Shown: positions 25,645 through 33,864 of the stretch, piece by piece
Layout of the letters: each line of letters opens with the position of its first letter
Position numbering within the stretch: the first letter of the stretch is position 1
Assembly: GCA_049644265.1 (NCBI GenBank)
Contig: JBARRO010000139.1
Coordinates: 5,993 to 69,992, forward strand
Source: JBARRO01 sp049644265
GTDB taxonomy: Bacteria; Bacteroidota; Ignavibacteria; UBA10030
Length of the DNA: 64,000 nt
Direction: 5' to 3'
Translations under genes and position numbers: made by a program
Notes under the pieces: generated by a model
The model's database searches: none
Seen by the model: the letters and a program-made list of their open reading frames with translations, nothing else
What the model was told of the DNA's origin: nothing

Positions 25645-25756
25645 GAAGAAATACCACGAAGGTCACTAAGGACACAAAGGAAAGAAATAATATTGAGAGA
25701 GAATCGTTGGACCGATTTCGAATAAAACCCTTAGTGTTCTTCGTGTCCTTCGTGGT
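25645..25756. repeat. 9-bp ACACGAAGG-type words in two opposed blocks
   Basis: Block one (about 25645-25690) reads CCACGAAGA / TACCACGAAGG / TCACTAAGG / ACACAAAGG. Block two (25733-25757) reads TTCTTCGTG / TCCTTCGTG / GTTCAC, the reverse complement. The opposed blocks could pair across about 50 bases. They fill the gap between the GNAT and DUF4922 genes. Confidence 0.7.
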
Positions 25757-26272
25757 TCACTTTCCTTTCTTGACAGACTGAACCGGAACATACCCAATAT
25801 AGTGGTTGACCTTCGTGGAGCCCATGGTGAAGGGCTCTTCTTCTGCGACCTGGAATCCCATACCCTTATACCAATCCACCGCCGAGCGGTTTTCCACCAT
25901 CACTCCCAGCCAGATTCTATCCAACCCATGTGAGACAGCTTCGTCGGCAGCCATCACCATGAGTGTTCGCCCGATGCCCTTGCTTTGAAACTCCGGAAGT
26001 ATATAAAGGGAGGAAACATAATGCCGTTCTTCTTCTTTGTTGAACTTTGTACGTACAAATCCGGCAACGGTGCCTTCGGCTTCTGCCACAAATCCGTTCA
26101 CCGTCGGGTCCGCGAAGAGTTTCTTCATCGACGCTTCGTCGTAGGTTTTTTCGAGATAAGATGTGAGGTCGGATTCCGGAATGAACGAATACGCATCGAG
26201 CCATGTCTTCCGGAGAATTTCGCGGATGGGGGACAGGTCTCGTTCCTGCCATCGGCGGTACGTGATGGTCAT
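25757..26272 (-). CDS. GNAT family N-acetyltransferase
   Basis: A 171-residue acetyl-CoA-dependent N-acetyltransferase. The acetyl-CoA loop is LYILPEFQSKGIGRTLM (about 93-109), followed by the beta-bulge strand WLGVMVENRSAVDWYKGMGF typical of the fold. It overlaps the stop of the glycosyltransferase gene by four bases, so the two are probably made together. Amino-sugar or antibiotic acetylation are both possible; in this context an amino-sugar or peptide amine of cell-wall fragments is a guess only. Confidence 0.85.
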   Translation of the reverse strand: MTITYRRWQERDLSPIREILRKTWLDAYSFIPESDLTSYLEKTYDEASMKKLFADPTVNGFVAEAEGTVAGFVRTKFNKEEERHYVSSLYILPEFQSKGIGRTLMVMAADEAVSHGLDRIWLGVMVENRSAVDWYKGMGFQVAEEEPFTMGSTKVNHYIGYVPVQSVKKGK

Positions 26273-27768
26273 CCCTTCTTCCCCGACCGGTTCATCTGCT
26301 GGCGGGCAAGCATCTCAATCGTGCGGATCCTGTCCTTGTAGGAATCGTTGCGGTTGGCTTTTTCCACGGAGAGCGCGGCGTCGGTGTTACCCTCCCAGCG
26401 CCTGCAAAGATAGATGGGCTCGAAAATTCTGCCGATCTGATATTCGCGTGACAGCCGGAGAGCAACTGCATAATCTTCGCCGTAGCTGACGTTGGGAAGT
26501 TTCACTTCTCTCAGCAATGCAGTGTTAAAGGCCCGCGGGGCGCCAAGGCCATTGATCCGAAGCGCATTGTTGCGGCCGTTACCGGGAGTCCATTCTTTGT
26601 GGTCGATCAGTCCGGGAGGTATCTCTTCAAGCTTCATGTTCACAAGTTTGTACGAACCAATGACCATGGCGTAGTGACCACCGCGGAAGAGATCGACAAC
26701 TTTTTGGAGCGTGGTGTCTCCGCTGTAGATATCGTCTGAATCAAGCTGGACTGCATAGCGTCCACAGTATTCCGACTGAACGGCTTCATTCCAGCACCCT
26801 CCGATGCCGAGGTCCTGGCGGGAGGGGATAAGATGTTTCACCAACCGGTTTTGACCGGACAGGTCTGATAGTATCCGCGTTGTTCCGTCCGTCGAATGGT
26901 TGTCGACCACGATAATGTTGAAAGGAAAATCTGTCTTCTGCTTCATCACGCTGTTCACCGCATCGCCGATGGTCAGCTCCCGGTTGCGAACCGGAATGAT
27001 CACACTCGCTTCAGTCACGAACGCCGCTGTAGACTTCGGGACTTTCTTGAATTTTGGCTTCAGATACACTTCAACGTTCTTCAGGTGCCGGGTGGCGACA
27101 TCCTCCAATTCTATCTGCACCTGCCGGTTCTTCGGGTCGACGTAATCGAAGAGTTTCTCTCCAGTCTTCCGGAGATCCGACTCAACAGCCGTGCAGAGAT
27201 ATTCCTGGATGTGAAAGAGGGAATGGTCGATCGAAACTTTCAATCGCAAATCGTAGAGCCCGGCCCGTTCAACGATGCTGATTGCTCCGTAGCGCTTCAG
27301 GGCTTTTCTGATCGCTGCCGTTCCAAAGAGCATCAAGGGGCCAAAATCGAAGCCATCGCGGATGCTGCCGAACTGATAGTCATTTACGGGATGCTCCGAC
27401 CGAATACCGTTCTTCACGTCAAAATAATCCGCATAGACCATTCCCACACCCGGAAGCTCTGCCAAGGCGACCAATCGCTCAAGTGCGGACTGACCCAGCT
27501 GAATTTCCTGTGAACGAGTCGCAAAGAGAACGAAGTCAGTCTTTATTTTTGCGATCAGTTCATTGACCGTCTTTCCCGAGGTGAACGCGTCCGAGCGGAC
27601 TCCTTCGCAGTTTGGGTAGGAGCCGGCAAAATCCCCGCCATGCACGACGAAGATCTTCTGGACGAGAGACGAAGTGAAAAATTGTTTGAGGGTATTCTGA
27701 AAATCCAGATTGGGATTGTAAGGCAGAACAACAGAGATCGAACTCATGCGATTGAGGCTTTCATTCAA
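26269..27768 (-). CDS. Tandem family 2 glycosyltransferase-like protein
   Basis: A 499-residue cytoplasmic protein with two GT-A-like halves. The N-terminal half (about 8-235) begins ISVVLPYNPNLDFQNTLKQF and has GT2-like layout but no DxD motif that I can find. The C-terminal half (about 252-490) is a standard GT2 domain: ASVIIPVRNRELTIGDAVNSVMKQ, IIVVDNHSTDGT, the metal-binding AVQLDSDDIYSGD (about 345), and a Y-G-E-D motif YGEDYAVALRL in the acceptor region. The first half may be a degenerate copy. The gene starts 30 bases after the kinase stop and overlaps the GNAT gene. Donor and acceptor are unknown. Confidence 0.8.
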   Translation of the reverse strand: MNESLNRMSSISVVLPYNPNLDFQNTLKQFFTSSLVQKIFVVHGGDFAGSYPNCEGVRSDAFTSGKTVNELIAKIKTDFVLFATRSQEIQLGQSALERLVALAELPGVGMVYADYFDVKNGIRSEHPVNDYQFGSIRDGFDFGPLMLFGTAAIRKALKRYGAISIVERAGLYDLRLKVSIDHSLFHIQEYLCTAVESDLRKTGEKLFDYVDPKNRQVQIELEDVATRHLKNVEVYLKPKFKKVPKSTAAFVTEASVIIPVRNRELTIGDAVNSVMKQKTDFPFNIIVVDNHSTDGTTRILSDLSGQNRLVKHLIPSRQDLGIGGCWNEAVQSEYCGRYAVQLDSDDIYSGDTTLQKVVDLFRGGHYAMVIGSYKLVNMKLEEIPPGLIDHKEWTPGNGRNNALRINGLGAPRAFNTALLREVKLPNVSYGEDYAVALRLSREYQIGRIFEPIYLCRRWEGNTDAALSVEKANRNDSYKDRIRTIEMLARQQMNRSGKKG

Positions 27769-27798
27769 CAGTTGGATAAAACTACGAGACGGCGAATG

Positions 27799-28761
27799 CT
27801 ATTCTTTGGAGTGCTTTTGTGAGACAGCCAGAGCTATCAAGGCTGCTCCGTGAACCGGATTTGCCTCAGGTTGCCTGAGAAGAACGCGGGGAAGACGTTT
27901 CCTGATCAGGCCTTTGACTTTCCTGGAATACAGATTCTCCCGGGTGATCAGGCTGCCGGCAAAGGAAACTGCGGTCTTTCCACTCTGCCTTCCAGTCGCG
28001 TGCAAGCGAATGAGGGCAATCTGGATGACATCTACAAGGTCTTCTGCCGCTTTGGTCAAAATGCCGCCTGCAATCCTATCCCCTTTTTCCGCCGCTTCGA
28101 CCACCCCCGGAACGACGGACGCAATATCAAATCCCTCTTTATACAGAGCGGTGATAATCGATTCCTGCGTGCCGAATCCTAATCGTTGAGTGAAGATTCT
28201 GGCGAGCGTCGTCTTCTTGATGCGCCCATCCAGCATTCTGGCTACTGCCCGAAACGCCTCCGTTCCAATCCAGTAACCGCTCCCTTCATCCCCGATTAAT
28301 CTCCCCCACCCCCCTGCCCTGTGAATCCTTCCCTTCTCATCCTTACCGAATACGATCGACCCTGTTCCCGCAATGACGATCACACCGGGTGCACCGGAAA
28401 ACGCACCTTCAAGGGCTATGCGCGCGTCGCTTTCAACGGCGAATCGAGGGATTCCCATGCGTTTCGCAGTCGCCATGCGTTTGAGAGCCACAGCCATCCG
28501 TTGTTGGTCGACGGGACGACCAGCGCCCGTCAATCCGGCCACCACCGCCGCAACCGCAGAGGTCCCGCATCCGGCAGTGTCGCAGCATGTCTCAACAAGG
28601 TCGAGAATTGTTTTCGCCGCCTGCTCAACACCGATGACCTGAAAGTTCGACGGACCACCCTGTGCTTTTGCGCGAACGGTTCCCTCGAGACTGCACAACT
28701 CCGCCGCAGTCTTCGTCCCCCCACCATCGAGACCGATAACAAACGATTTTTTTTCGTTCAT
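27799..28761 (-). CDS. BadF/BadG/BcrA/BcrD-type N-acetylhexosamine kinase
   Basis: An ASKHA-fold ATP-dependent sugar kinase, 320 residues, related to N-acetylglucosamine kinases and to the MurNAc kinase MurK of some Bacteroidota. Phosphate-1 motif: VIGLDGGGTKTAAELC (residues 8-22). Sugar/phosphate-2 region: GVIVIAGTGSIVFGKDEKGRIHRAGGWGRLIGDEGSGYWIG (about 125-165). C-terminal adenosine motif: VSFAGSLITR. It is the first gene of the minus-strand salvage-like cluster. GlcNAc or MurNAc are the likeliest substrates, from family and neighbours. Confidence 0.86.
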   Translation of the reverse strand: MNEKKSFVIGLDGGGTKTAAELCSLEGTVRAKAQGGPSNFQVIGVEQAAKTILDLVETCCDTAGCGTSAVAAVVAGLTGAGRPVDQQRMAVALKRMATAKRMGIPRFAVESDARIALEGAFSGAPGVIVIAGTGSIVFGKDEKGRIHRAGGWGRLIGDEGSGYWIGTEAFRAVARMLDGRIKKTTLARIFTQRLGFGTQESIITALYKEGFDIASVVPGVVEAAEKGDRIAGGILTKAAEDLVDVIQIALIRLHATGRQSGKTAVSFAGSLITRENLYSRKVKGLIRKRLPRVLLRQPEANPVHGAALIALAVSQKHSKE

Positions 28762-29030
28762 ACTGTCGAAAGATTATAGCAGGAATTGGGAGGAAAAGCA
28801 ACGAAAGGGGGCAGGGTAGGTTAGTTGGTTGACTGGTTAATTGGTTATTGGTTGATTGATGGGTTTTTTGCTGGCTACTCACCAACTAACTCCTCACCAC
28901 TTACCATACCCGTGGTATCTCTTTTCATTTTTTCCTATTATCGAATTGCTTCCAGAATCGGGAAACCTTCAGTCCGTTTTGTTGTTGTACACCCTGAATT
29001 CTCTTGTTGAACCTCTTTGAGGAATTGTTG
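28762..29030. promoter_or_regulatory. Divergent intergenic region with TTGGTTAA word repeat
   Basis: This 269-bp gap separates the minus-strand kinase and the plus-strand TlpA-like gene and must hold promoters for both. At 28818-28866 it contains 8-bp words (TTGGTTGA, CTGGTTAA, TTGGTTAT, TGGTTGAT), and CACCAACTAAC at about 28879-28890 is complementary to the first unit. An AT-rich run at about 28915-28950 is the best place for a plus-strand promoter. No specific operator is recognisable. Confidence 0.5.
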
Positions 29031-29510
29031 ATGAAAAAGGCGTGTGCTGTTTTCATAGGTGCCCTGCTTCTCATGGGAAGTACAGAAGCGTTTCAGGCGA
29101 AGAAGAAAGCGCCATCATTCTCCTTGAAGACGTCACAAGGAACGACAGTCGATTTGAAGAAGCTGAAGGGAAAACTCGTTCTCGTAAATTTCTGGGCGAC
29201 GTGGTGCGGCCCTTGCCGGGCCGAGATTCCGGCCTTTGTCGATCTCTACGAACAATACAAGGATAAAGGTCTGGAGATTGTGGGGATTTCGGTTGACGAT
29301 AACGGCTGGTCGGAGGTTAAACCGTTTGTCGAAAAGTACAAAATCAATTACCCGGTTGTGATCGATAACGGATCGGCCGTGCGCGCGTACGGTAACTTCA
29401 GCGCCATTCCAGTGACCTTCGTCATCGACAAAGAAGGTAATCTCGTCGACCGTCACATCGGCCTCATGAAAAGAGAAATGCTGGAGAGTCTCATAAAATC
29501 CAATTTGTGA
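29031..29510 (+). CDS. TlpA-family thioredoxin-like protein, exported
   Basis: A 159-residue periplasmic thiol-disulfide oxidoreductase. The ATG at 29031 is preceded by GAGG eight bases upstream and gives a proper signal peptide (MKKACAVFIGALLLMGSTEAF); the earlier in-frame ATG at 29004 does not. The redoxin core follows: GKLVLVNFWATWCGPCRAEIPAF with active-site Cys-Gly-Pro-Cys, GISVDDNGWSEV, and the cis-Pro AIPVTFVIDKEG. Members of this family keep cytochrome c apoproteins reduced for haem attachment or reduce other periplasmic thiols. It lies 56 bases upstream of the dsbD-like gene, its expected electron donor. Confidence 0.92.
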   Translation: MKKACAVFIGALLLMGSTEAFQAKKKAPSFSLKTSQGTTVDLKKLKGKLVLVNFWATWCGPCRAEIPAFVDLYEQYKDKGLEIVGISVDDNGWSEVKPFVEKYKINYPVVIDNGSAVRAYGNFSAIPVTFVIDKEGNLVDRHIGLMKREMLESLIKSNL

Positions 29511-29566
29511 GACTCACCCCAAAAACGCCCACGCATAGTTGTCTCTCCTCTTGACTGACCCACACT

Positions 29567-31348
29567 ATGTCTAGACTTCTCGCAACCTGTCTGGCCTTCG
29601 CACTCGTCCTGCCGGCCCGCGTGTGCTATGCACAGAGCTTAGCCAGTGCGAAACAATTGGGCGTTGTCACCTTCCTTTCCACCGACAAGATCCGGGCGGG
29701 AGAAACAACGCGGATCGCCGTTCAGCTGACGATCAACGAAGGCTGGCACGTCAACTCGCATCGTCCCACATTCGATTACCTGATCCGGACCGACCTGACT
29801 TTTAATCAGAACGCAGGGTATCTTGTCGCAGATATCCAGTATCCAGCGGGAAAGACCGAGAAGCTCGCGTTTGCTGACGAACCTCTCGATGTCTACCAGG
29901 GAACTGTCACCGTTGTCGCATCACTCCGGTTTTCCGACCTGATCGCTGTTGGCCCCGACACCATCCGGGGAGCCGTCCAGGTCCAGGCCTGCAACGACCA
30001 GGTGTGCCTCGCACCGTCCGCAATCCCGATTGTAATCCCCGTTGAAGTTGTTTCCGCCAGCGAATCCGTCCATGCGAACCATCCCGAGATTTTCAGTGCT
30101 GCCGGAACTGGTGAAGCGAAGCAATCATCCGGCGGGGGGAATGAACTCGCGGCCATGTTTGAAGAGCGGGGATCGTTCGTAACGTTTCTTGCAATTTTCC
30201 TGATCGGACTCGCCCTCAACCTCACGCCGTGCGTGTATCCCATGCTGTCTGTGACCGTTTCCCTGTTCGGTACACAAACGGAAGCGCGCATGCTGCGCGT
30301 GTTTCTCAAAGCGGTCGTCTACGTGCTCGGCATTGCAACGATGTACAGCGTGCTCGGAGTAACAGCAGCACTTGGCGGTGGACTATTCGGCAGCTGGCTT
30401 CAGAGTCCATGGGTGCTCGGCGGAATCGCCGTTCTGCTTTTTGGCCTTGCTCTCAGCTCCTTCGGTCTCTATCAGATTCAGATGCCTTATTGGCTCACGA
30501 GCCGCCTCGGCGGAACGACAGGGACCGGGGTTATCGGTTTGTATCTCTCGGGACTCGTCGTCGGCGTCTTTGCAGCTCCGTGTGTCGGTCCGCCCGTCAT
30601 TGCCCTGCTCACGCTTGTCGGCACAAAGGGAGATCCGTTCTTCGGCTTCTGGTCGTTCTTTACCCTCTCCCTCGGGCTCGGCTTTCCCTATCTGATCCTC
30701 GGGACATTTTCGGGGCTTCTCAAGAAAATTCCCCGTTCGGGCGCATGGCTTGTGTGGGTTGAGAGGATCTTTGGCGTTATTCTTACGGGAGCCGCGTTAT
30801 TCTATCTCGCTCTCGCTGTTGCACCTTCGTACGCATCGTATGTCATTCCGCTCATCCTTATTGTCGGCGGCATCTATCTTGGATTCGTTGACCGGTCCGG
30901 CAAGGACAAGAAAGTGCTTCAGCGTATCCAGTGGCTCTTCGGCGTTGCCTGCGTGGTCGTCGGAGTTATTTTTGCAAACGGACTCCGCAAACCGGGAATA
31001 TCCTGGGAGTCATACTCCGATGAAAAACTTATGGCCGCGAAGGCACAGCAAACGCCGGTGGTGATGGATTTCTATGCCGACTGGTGCATTCCTTGTCTGG
31101 AGCTTGACCGGAGCACGTTCACGGATCCTTCCGTCGTCAGTGCCACGAAGAATTTTCGCCGGCTCAAGGTCGACCTGACCCACTTTGATTCTGCGGACGC
31201 CGAGGCATTGCGAAAGAAGTTCGGTATTTCCGGAGTCCCGACGGTGATATTTCTGAATGTCGGCGGCGAGGAAGTGACCTCATCGCGCATCATTGGATAC
31301 GTTACTCCGGAGGTGTTTGTGGAGAAGGTGGGGGGAGCAGGTAAGTAG
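29567..31348 (+). CDS. dsbD: Thiol:disulfide interchange protein DsbD
   Basis: Carries electrons from cytoplasmic thioredoxin across the inner membrane to periplasmic thiol proteins. All three modules are present in the 593 residues. After a signal peptide (1-23), the n-domain has its Cys pair in VQACNDQVCLAP (C142, C147). The eight-helix membrane domain has its Cys pair in LTPCVYPM (C222) and AAPCVGPPV (C339). The C-terminal thioredoxin-like domain has YADWCIPCLELD (C507, C510) and cis-Pro in SGVPTVIF. It follows the TlpA-like gene on the same strand, and c-type haem proteins are encoded nearby, which suggests a role in cytochrome c maturation. Confidence 0.94.
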   Translation: MSRLLATCLAFALVLPARVCYAQSLASAKQLGVVTFLSTDKIRAGETTRIAVQLTINEGWHVNSHRPTFDYLIRTDLTFNQNAGYLVADIQYPAGKTEKLAFADEPLDVYQGTVTVVASLRFSDLIAVGPDTIRGAVQVQACNDQVCLAPSAIPIVIPVEVVSASESVHANHPEIFSAAGTGEAKQSSGGGNELAAMFEERGSFVTFLAIFLIGLALNLTPCVYPMLSVTVSLFGTQTEARMLRVFLKAVVYVLGIATMYSVLGVTAALGGGLFGSWLQSPWVLGGIAVLLFGLALSSFGLYQIQMPYWLTSRLGGTTGTGVIGLYLSGLVVGVFAAPCVGPPVIALLTLVGTKGDPFFGFWSFFTLSLGLGFPYLILGTFSGLLKKIPRSGAWLVWVERIFGVILTGAALFYLALAVAPSYASYVIPLILIVGGIYLGFVDRSGKDKKVLQRIQWLFGVACVVVGVIFANGLRKPGISWESYSDEKLMAAKAQQTPVVMDFYADWCIPCLELDRSTFTDPSVVSATKNFRRLKVDLTHFDSADAEALRKKFGISGVPTVIFLNVGGEEVTSSRIIGYVTPEVFVEKVGGAGK

Positions 31349-31352
31349 CGGG

Positions 31353-31504
31353 GTGGGAGAGTCTGTGAGTCTATGAGTAGATGAGAAGAAGTGGTTTCTG
31401 GTTTGAGGTTTCTTGTTTCAGATTGCCGACTTTGGTCTCTTCAATTCTCCTCAATCGCCAGGTGCTCGCAGAAAACTGACCACTGATAGCTGACAGCTCA
31501 ATCC
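31353..31504. repeat. Mixed word repeats between dsbD and the histidine kinase
   Basis: Three families follow one another: GAGTCTGT/GAGTCTAT/GAGTAGAT (31355-31385), TGGTTTCTGG/GAGGTTTCTTG (31390-31420), and GAAAACTGACC/ACTGATAGCTGACAGCTC (31470-31500). No coding potential and no clear terminator. Confidence 0.6.
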
Positions 31505-33085
31505 ATGTTTAAGAATCTGAAACTCTCCACAAGAGTCTTTCTCATCCTGACACCATTTCTCATCGTGGCGTTTGGTTCTTCGGTGTATGTGAATTATCGT
31601 TTCCAGGAGCAGCAGACGCTGGAGCAGGCAGGGAACGCCGCCAATGCCGAAGCGGTCATCATCAAGCGTTCGCTCGTTCACATGATGGTGAAGAACCTGA
31701 TCGTCGACGACAAGTATCTCGCCCAGATCAACGAACCGGGCGGAGATATCGAAAACCTTCAGGTTCTGTTTCATGCGGACAGTCTGCATCTGTTGGAGGA
31801 TTACGCCACCCCGCAACGCATGGCCCGGCTCCGCGAGCGACAGGCATCGCTCTTCAACTTGCGCCCGGCTCAGTATGAGCAGGCATTTTCAACGGGGCGG
31901 CCGGTCTGGATCATGGCGTGCGACATCACGAAGCATCCCATCGAACTCCCCAAGCACGACGACTATCCCATTGAATCGTTCTCGTCGGGAATTCCGCTGA
32001 AGTTCTGGACATGCGGGAAGCTGAAGGTCATCCTCCCGTTCCGTGCGGAGGGACGATGCCAGACCTGCCACGATGTTCCGGAGGGATACGTCCTGGGCGC
32101 AGCATCGATGGACGTCCCCTTTGTCTCAACGTTCAGTGCCATCCGCGCCAACGCTGTACGGTCAGCAGGAATTTTTCTGGTCGTCACCCTGGTGACCATC
32201 GGAGTGGGTGCGTTCTTCTTCAGGAGGCTGGTGGGAAAGCCGATTGGACGTCTGGTCAAAGCGACCGAGATGATCGGCGGCGGCGACCTGAACGTCCGGG
32301 TCAGCGAAGGGTTTGACAATGACGAACTCGGAAAGCTCGCCGTGTCGTTCCAGCATATGCAGGAGCGGTTACGTCAGGCCCAGGCGGAGCTCGTCAAGAA
32401 AGAGCGCCTGTCCACCCTCGGCCAGATGGCAAGCGGCATCATCCACGATTTTCGCAACCCGATTTCCAGCGCCCTCGCTGCCATCCAGTTCCTCGAACGC
32501 CACAAGGATGTGAGCGACGATCGCCGGCATGAAATGCTCGAGCTCGTCCGCAGCTCCGTCGATCGCATGCTCCGGATGACGCAGGAACTTCTCGACTTTT
32601 CGCGGGGGGAAGTGCGGCTCGAGCTTCGTGAGGAACTCGTCGGGGACCTTCTCGCCGAAATCACAAAAGACGTGAAGTCGAATCTTGAGAAACGGGGTAT
32701 TACTTTTGCGGTCCGGCAGGAGTTTGAAGGAAAGATGTTCTTTGACAGGGATCGCCTGCTCAGGGCGCTTATTAATATCATCAATAACGCGGAAGACGCC
32801 ATGCCGAAAGGGGGCTCGATTGACCTGGAGGTCGTTTCCGAAAATGGGACGCTCGTGTTCAGGATTCGAGACACAGCGGGAGGAATCCCCGAGAGAATCC
32901 GCGACAAGGTGTTTGAGCCGTTCTTTACCTCCGGAAAGGCGAAAGGTACGGGATTGGGGTTGGCAATTACGAAAAGGATTGTTGAACAACACGGCGGCAC
33001 GATCCACTTCGAGTGTGAGGACGGCAAAGGGACCACATTCTTTATTAAGATCCCGATTCGGCAGGAGCTTGCAAAAACGGCATAA
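31505..33085 (+). CDS. Membrane sensor histidine kinase with a periplasmic c-type haem motif
   Basis: A 526-residue two-component sensor. Helix 1 (about 11-31) and helix 2 (about 220-240) bracket a periplasmic domain of about 190 residues. That domain ends with the canonical haem c attachment motif CQTCH (185-189), with nearby Cys139 and Cys170 and several His. A HAMP linker follows (about 241-293). The kinase core has the phospho-acceptor His314 in ASGIIHDFRNPISSALA, the N box INNAEDAMPKGG, and ATP-lid motifs RDTAGGIP and GKAKGTGLGLAI. A covalently bound haem would let the kinase sense redox state or a gas ligand, or an electron donor such as the cytochrome encoded nearby. No response regulator gene is adjacent. 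Confidence 0.9.
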   Translation: MFKNLKLSTRVFLILTPFLIVAFGSSVYVNYRFQEQQTLEQAGNAANAEAVIIKRSLVHMMVKNLIVDDKYLAQINEPGGDIENLQVLFHADSLHLLEDYATPQRMARLRERQASLFNLRPAQYEQAFSTGRPVWIMACDITKHPIELPKHDDYPIESFSSGIPLKFWTCGKLKVILPFRAEGRCQTCHDVPEGYVLGAASMDVPFVSTFSAIRANAVRSAGIFLVVTLVTIGVGAFFFRRLVGKPIGRLVKATEMIGGGDLNVRVSEGFDNDELGKLAVSFQHMQERLRQAQAELVKKERLSTLGQMASGIIHDFRNPISSALAAIQFLERHKDVSDDRRHEMLELVRSSVDRMLRMTQELLDFSRGEVRLELREELVGDLLAEITKDVKSNLEKRGITFAVRQEFEGKMFFDRDRLLRALINIINNAEDAMPKGGSIDLEVVSENGTLVFRIRDTAGGIPERIRDKVFEPFFTSGKAKGTGLGLAITKRIVEQHGGTIHFECEDGKGTTFFIKIPIRQELAKTA

Positions 33086-33093
33086 GATCGGAC

Positions 33094-33185
33094 TGACCAC
33101 GAAGTTCACAAAGGGCACGAAGGGGAATACGTCATAATCCCTTGGAAATTGGATGTTCGACATTGATTATTGAGTGTTGATCTCT
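33094..33185. repeat. Word repeats after the histidine kinase
   Basis: TGACCACGAAG / TTCACAAAGG / GCACGAAGG units (33094-33125), then GGAAATTGG / ATGTTCGACATTGATTATTGAGTGTTG units (33143-33180). They belong to the ACACGAAGG and TTGGAAATTG families respectively. Confidence 0.6.
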
Positions 33186-33326
33186 TTAACGGAGAAAAGG
33201 GAACGGAACCATGTAGGAACGATGGAACGAGAAACGGCGTGTAGGGGTTTAATGATGATGTCCAACAAAAGAAATTACTTGTGGCAATTCACTAATCACA
33301 ATATCTATACATCAGGAGGATACCGT

Positions 33327-33791
33327 ATGAAGAAACTCATTCTTGTGTTTCTCGCGTGCGTCGTGGCATCGTCGATGCTCTTCGCACAAGAGAAAATGGA
33401 GAAGAAAGAGATGAAGAAGGAAATGTCCGGTTCGCATGTCATGACCGGATGGCTCGTCGACCAGATGTGCGGAAAGAAAATGGGGAACGGCGACGCCGAG
33501 AAATCCAATGCCAAAGCAGCAAAACACACCAAGGATTGTGCAGTGGAAGAATCCTGTGCGGAATCCGGCTATGGCCTGGTCAACAACGGCAAGTGGTTTA
33601 AGTTCGATGAGAAGGGCGACAAATTGGCCGCCGAGTGGCTGAGCAAGACCGACCTGAAGAAGAACCTGATGGTGAACGTGAAGGGAGCGATGGACGGAGA
33701 CAATATCAAGGTTGAATCCATCACCACCGCGAGCGAAAAGAAAATGGATATGAAGGACGGAAAGATGATGGAGAAGAAGGCGAAGAGCTGA
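33327..33791 (+). CDS. Small exported Lys/Met-rich protein with conserved Cys residues
   Basis: A 154-residue protein of unknown function. The ATG at 33327 has a perfect AGGAGG seven bases upstream and yields a signal peptide (MKKLILVFLACVVASSMLFAQ). The body has a highly charged linker (EKMEKKEMKKEMSG), then GWLVDQMCGKKM, AKHTKDCAVEESCAESGYGLVNNGKWFKFDEKG and VKGAMDGDNIKVESI. Secreted proteins with this MCG...HTKDC...C layout and an OB-like beta C-terminal part occur in several environmental phyla, without known function. The C-terminus is again Lys/Met rich. Metal binding by the Met, His and Cys residues is possible. A strong terminator follows. Confidence 0.8.
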   Translation: MKKLILVFLACVVASSMLFAQEKMEKKEMKKEMSGSHVMTGWLVDQMCGKKMGNGDAEKSNAKAAKHTKDCAVEESCAESGYGLVNNGKWFKFDEKGDKLAAEWLSKTDLKKNLMVNVKGAMDGDNIKVESITTASEKKMDMKDGKMMEKKAKS

Positions 33792-33829
33792 AGGGAGTTA
33801 TCAGCAGTCAGCGTTCAGTTGTCAGGAGA

Positions 33830-33864
33830 GCCGCCGGTGTGAGAACATCGGCGGCTTTCTTTTT
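33830..33864 (+). terminator. Intrinsic terminator after the small exported protein
   Basis: GCCGCCGGTG (33830-33839), loop TGAGAA, CATCGGCGGC (33846-33855), followed by TTTCTTTTT: a 10-bp stem with one G-T pair and a T-rich tail. It lies about 40 bases after the stop codon. Confidence 0.85.

Noticed and set aside
33174..33326. A longer N-terminus for the small exported protein.
   Set aside because: It would bury the signal peptide 51 residues inside the protein, and the internal ATG has a perfect AGGAGG.
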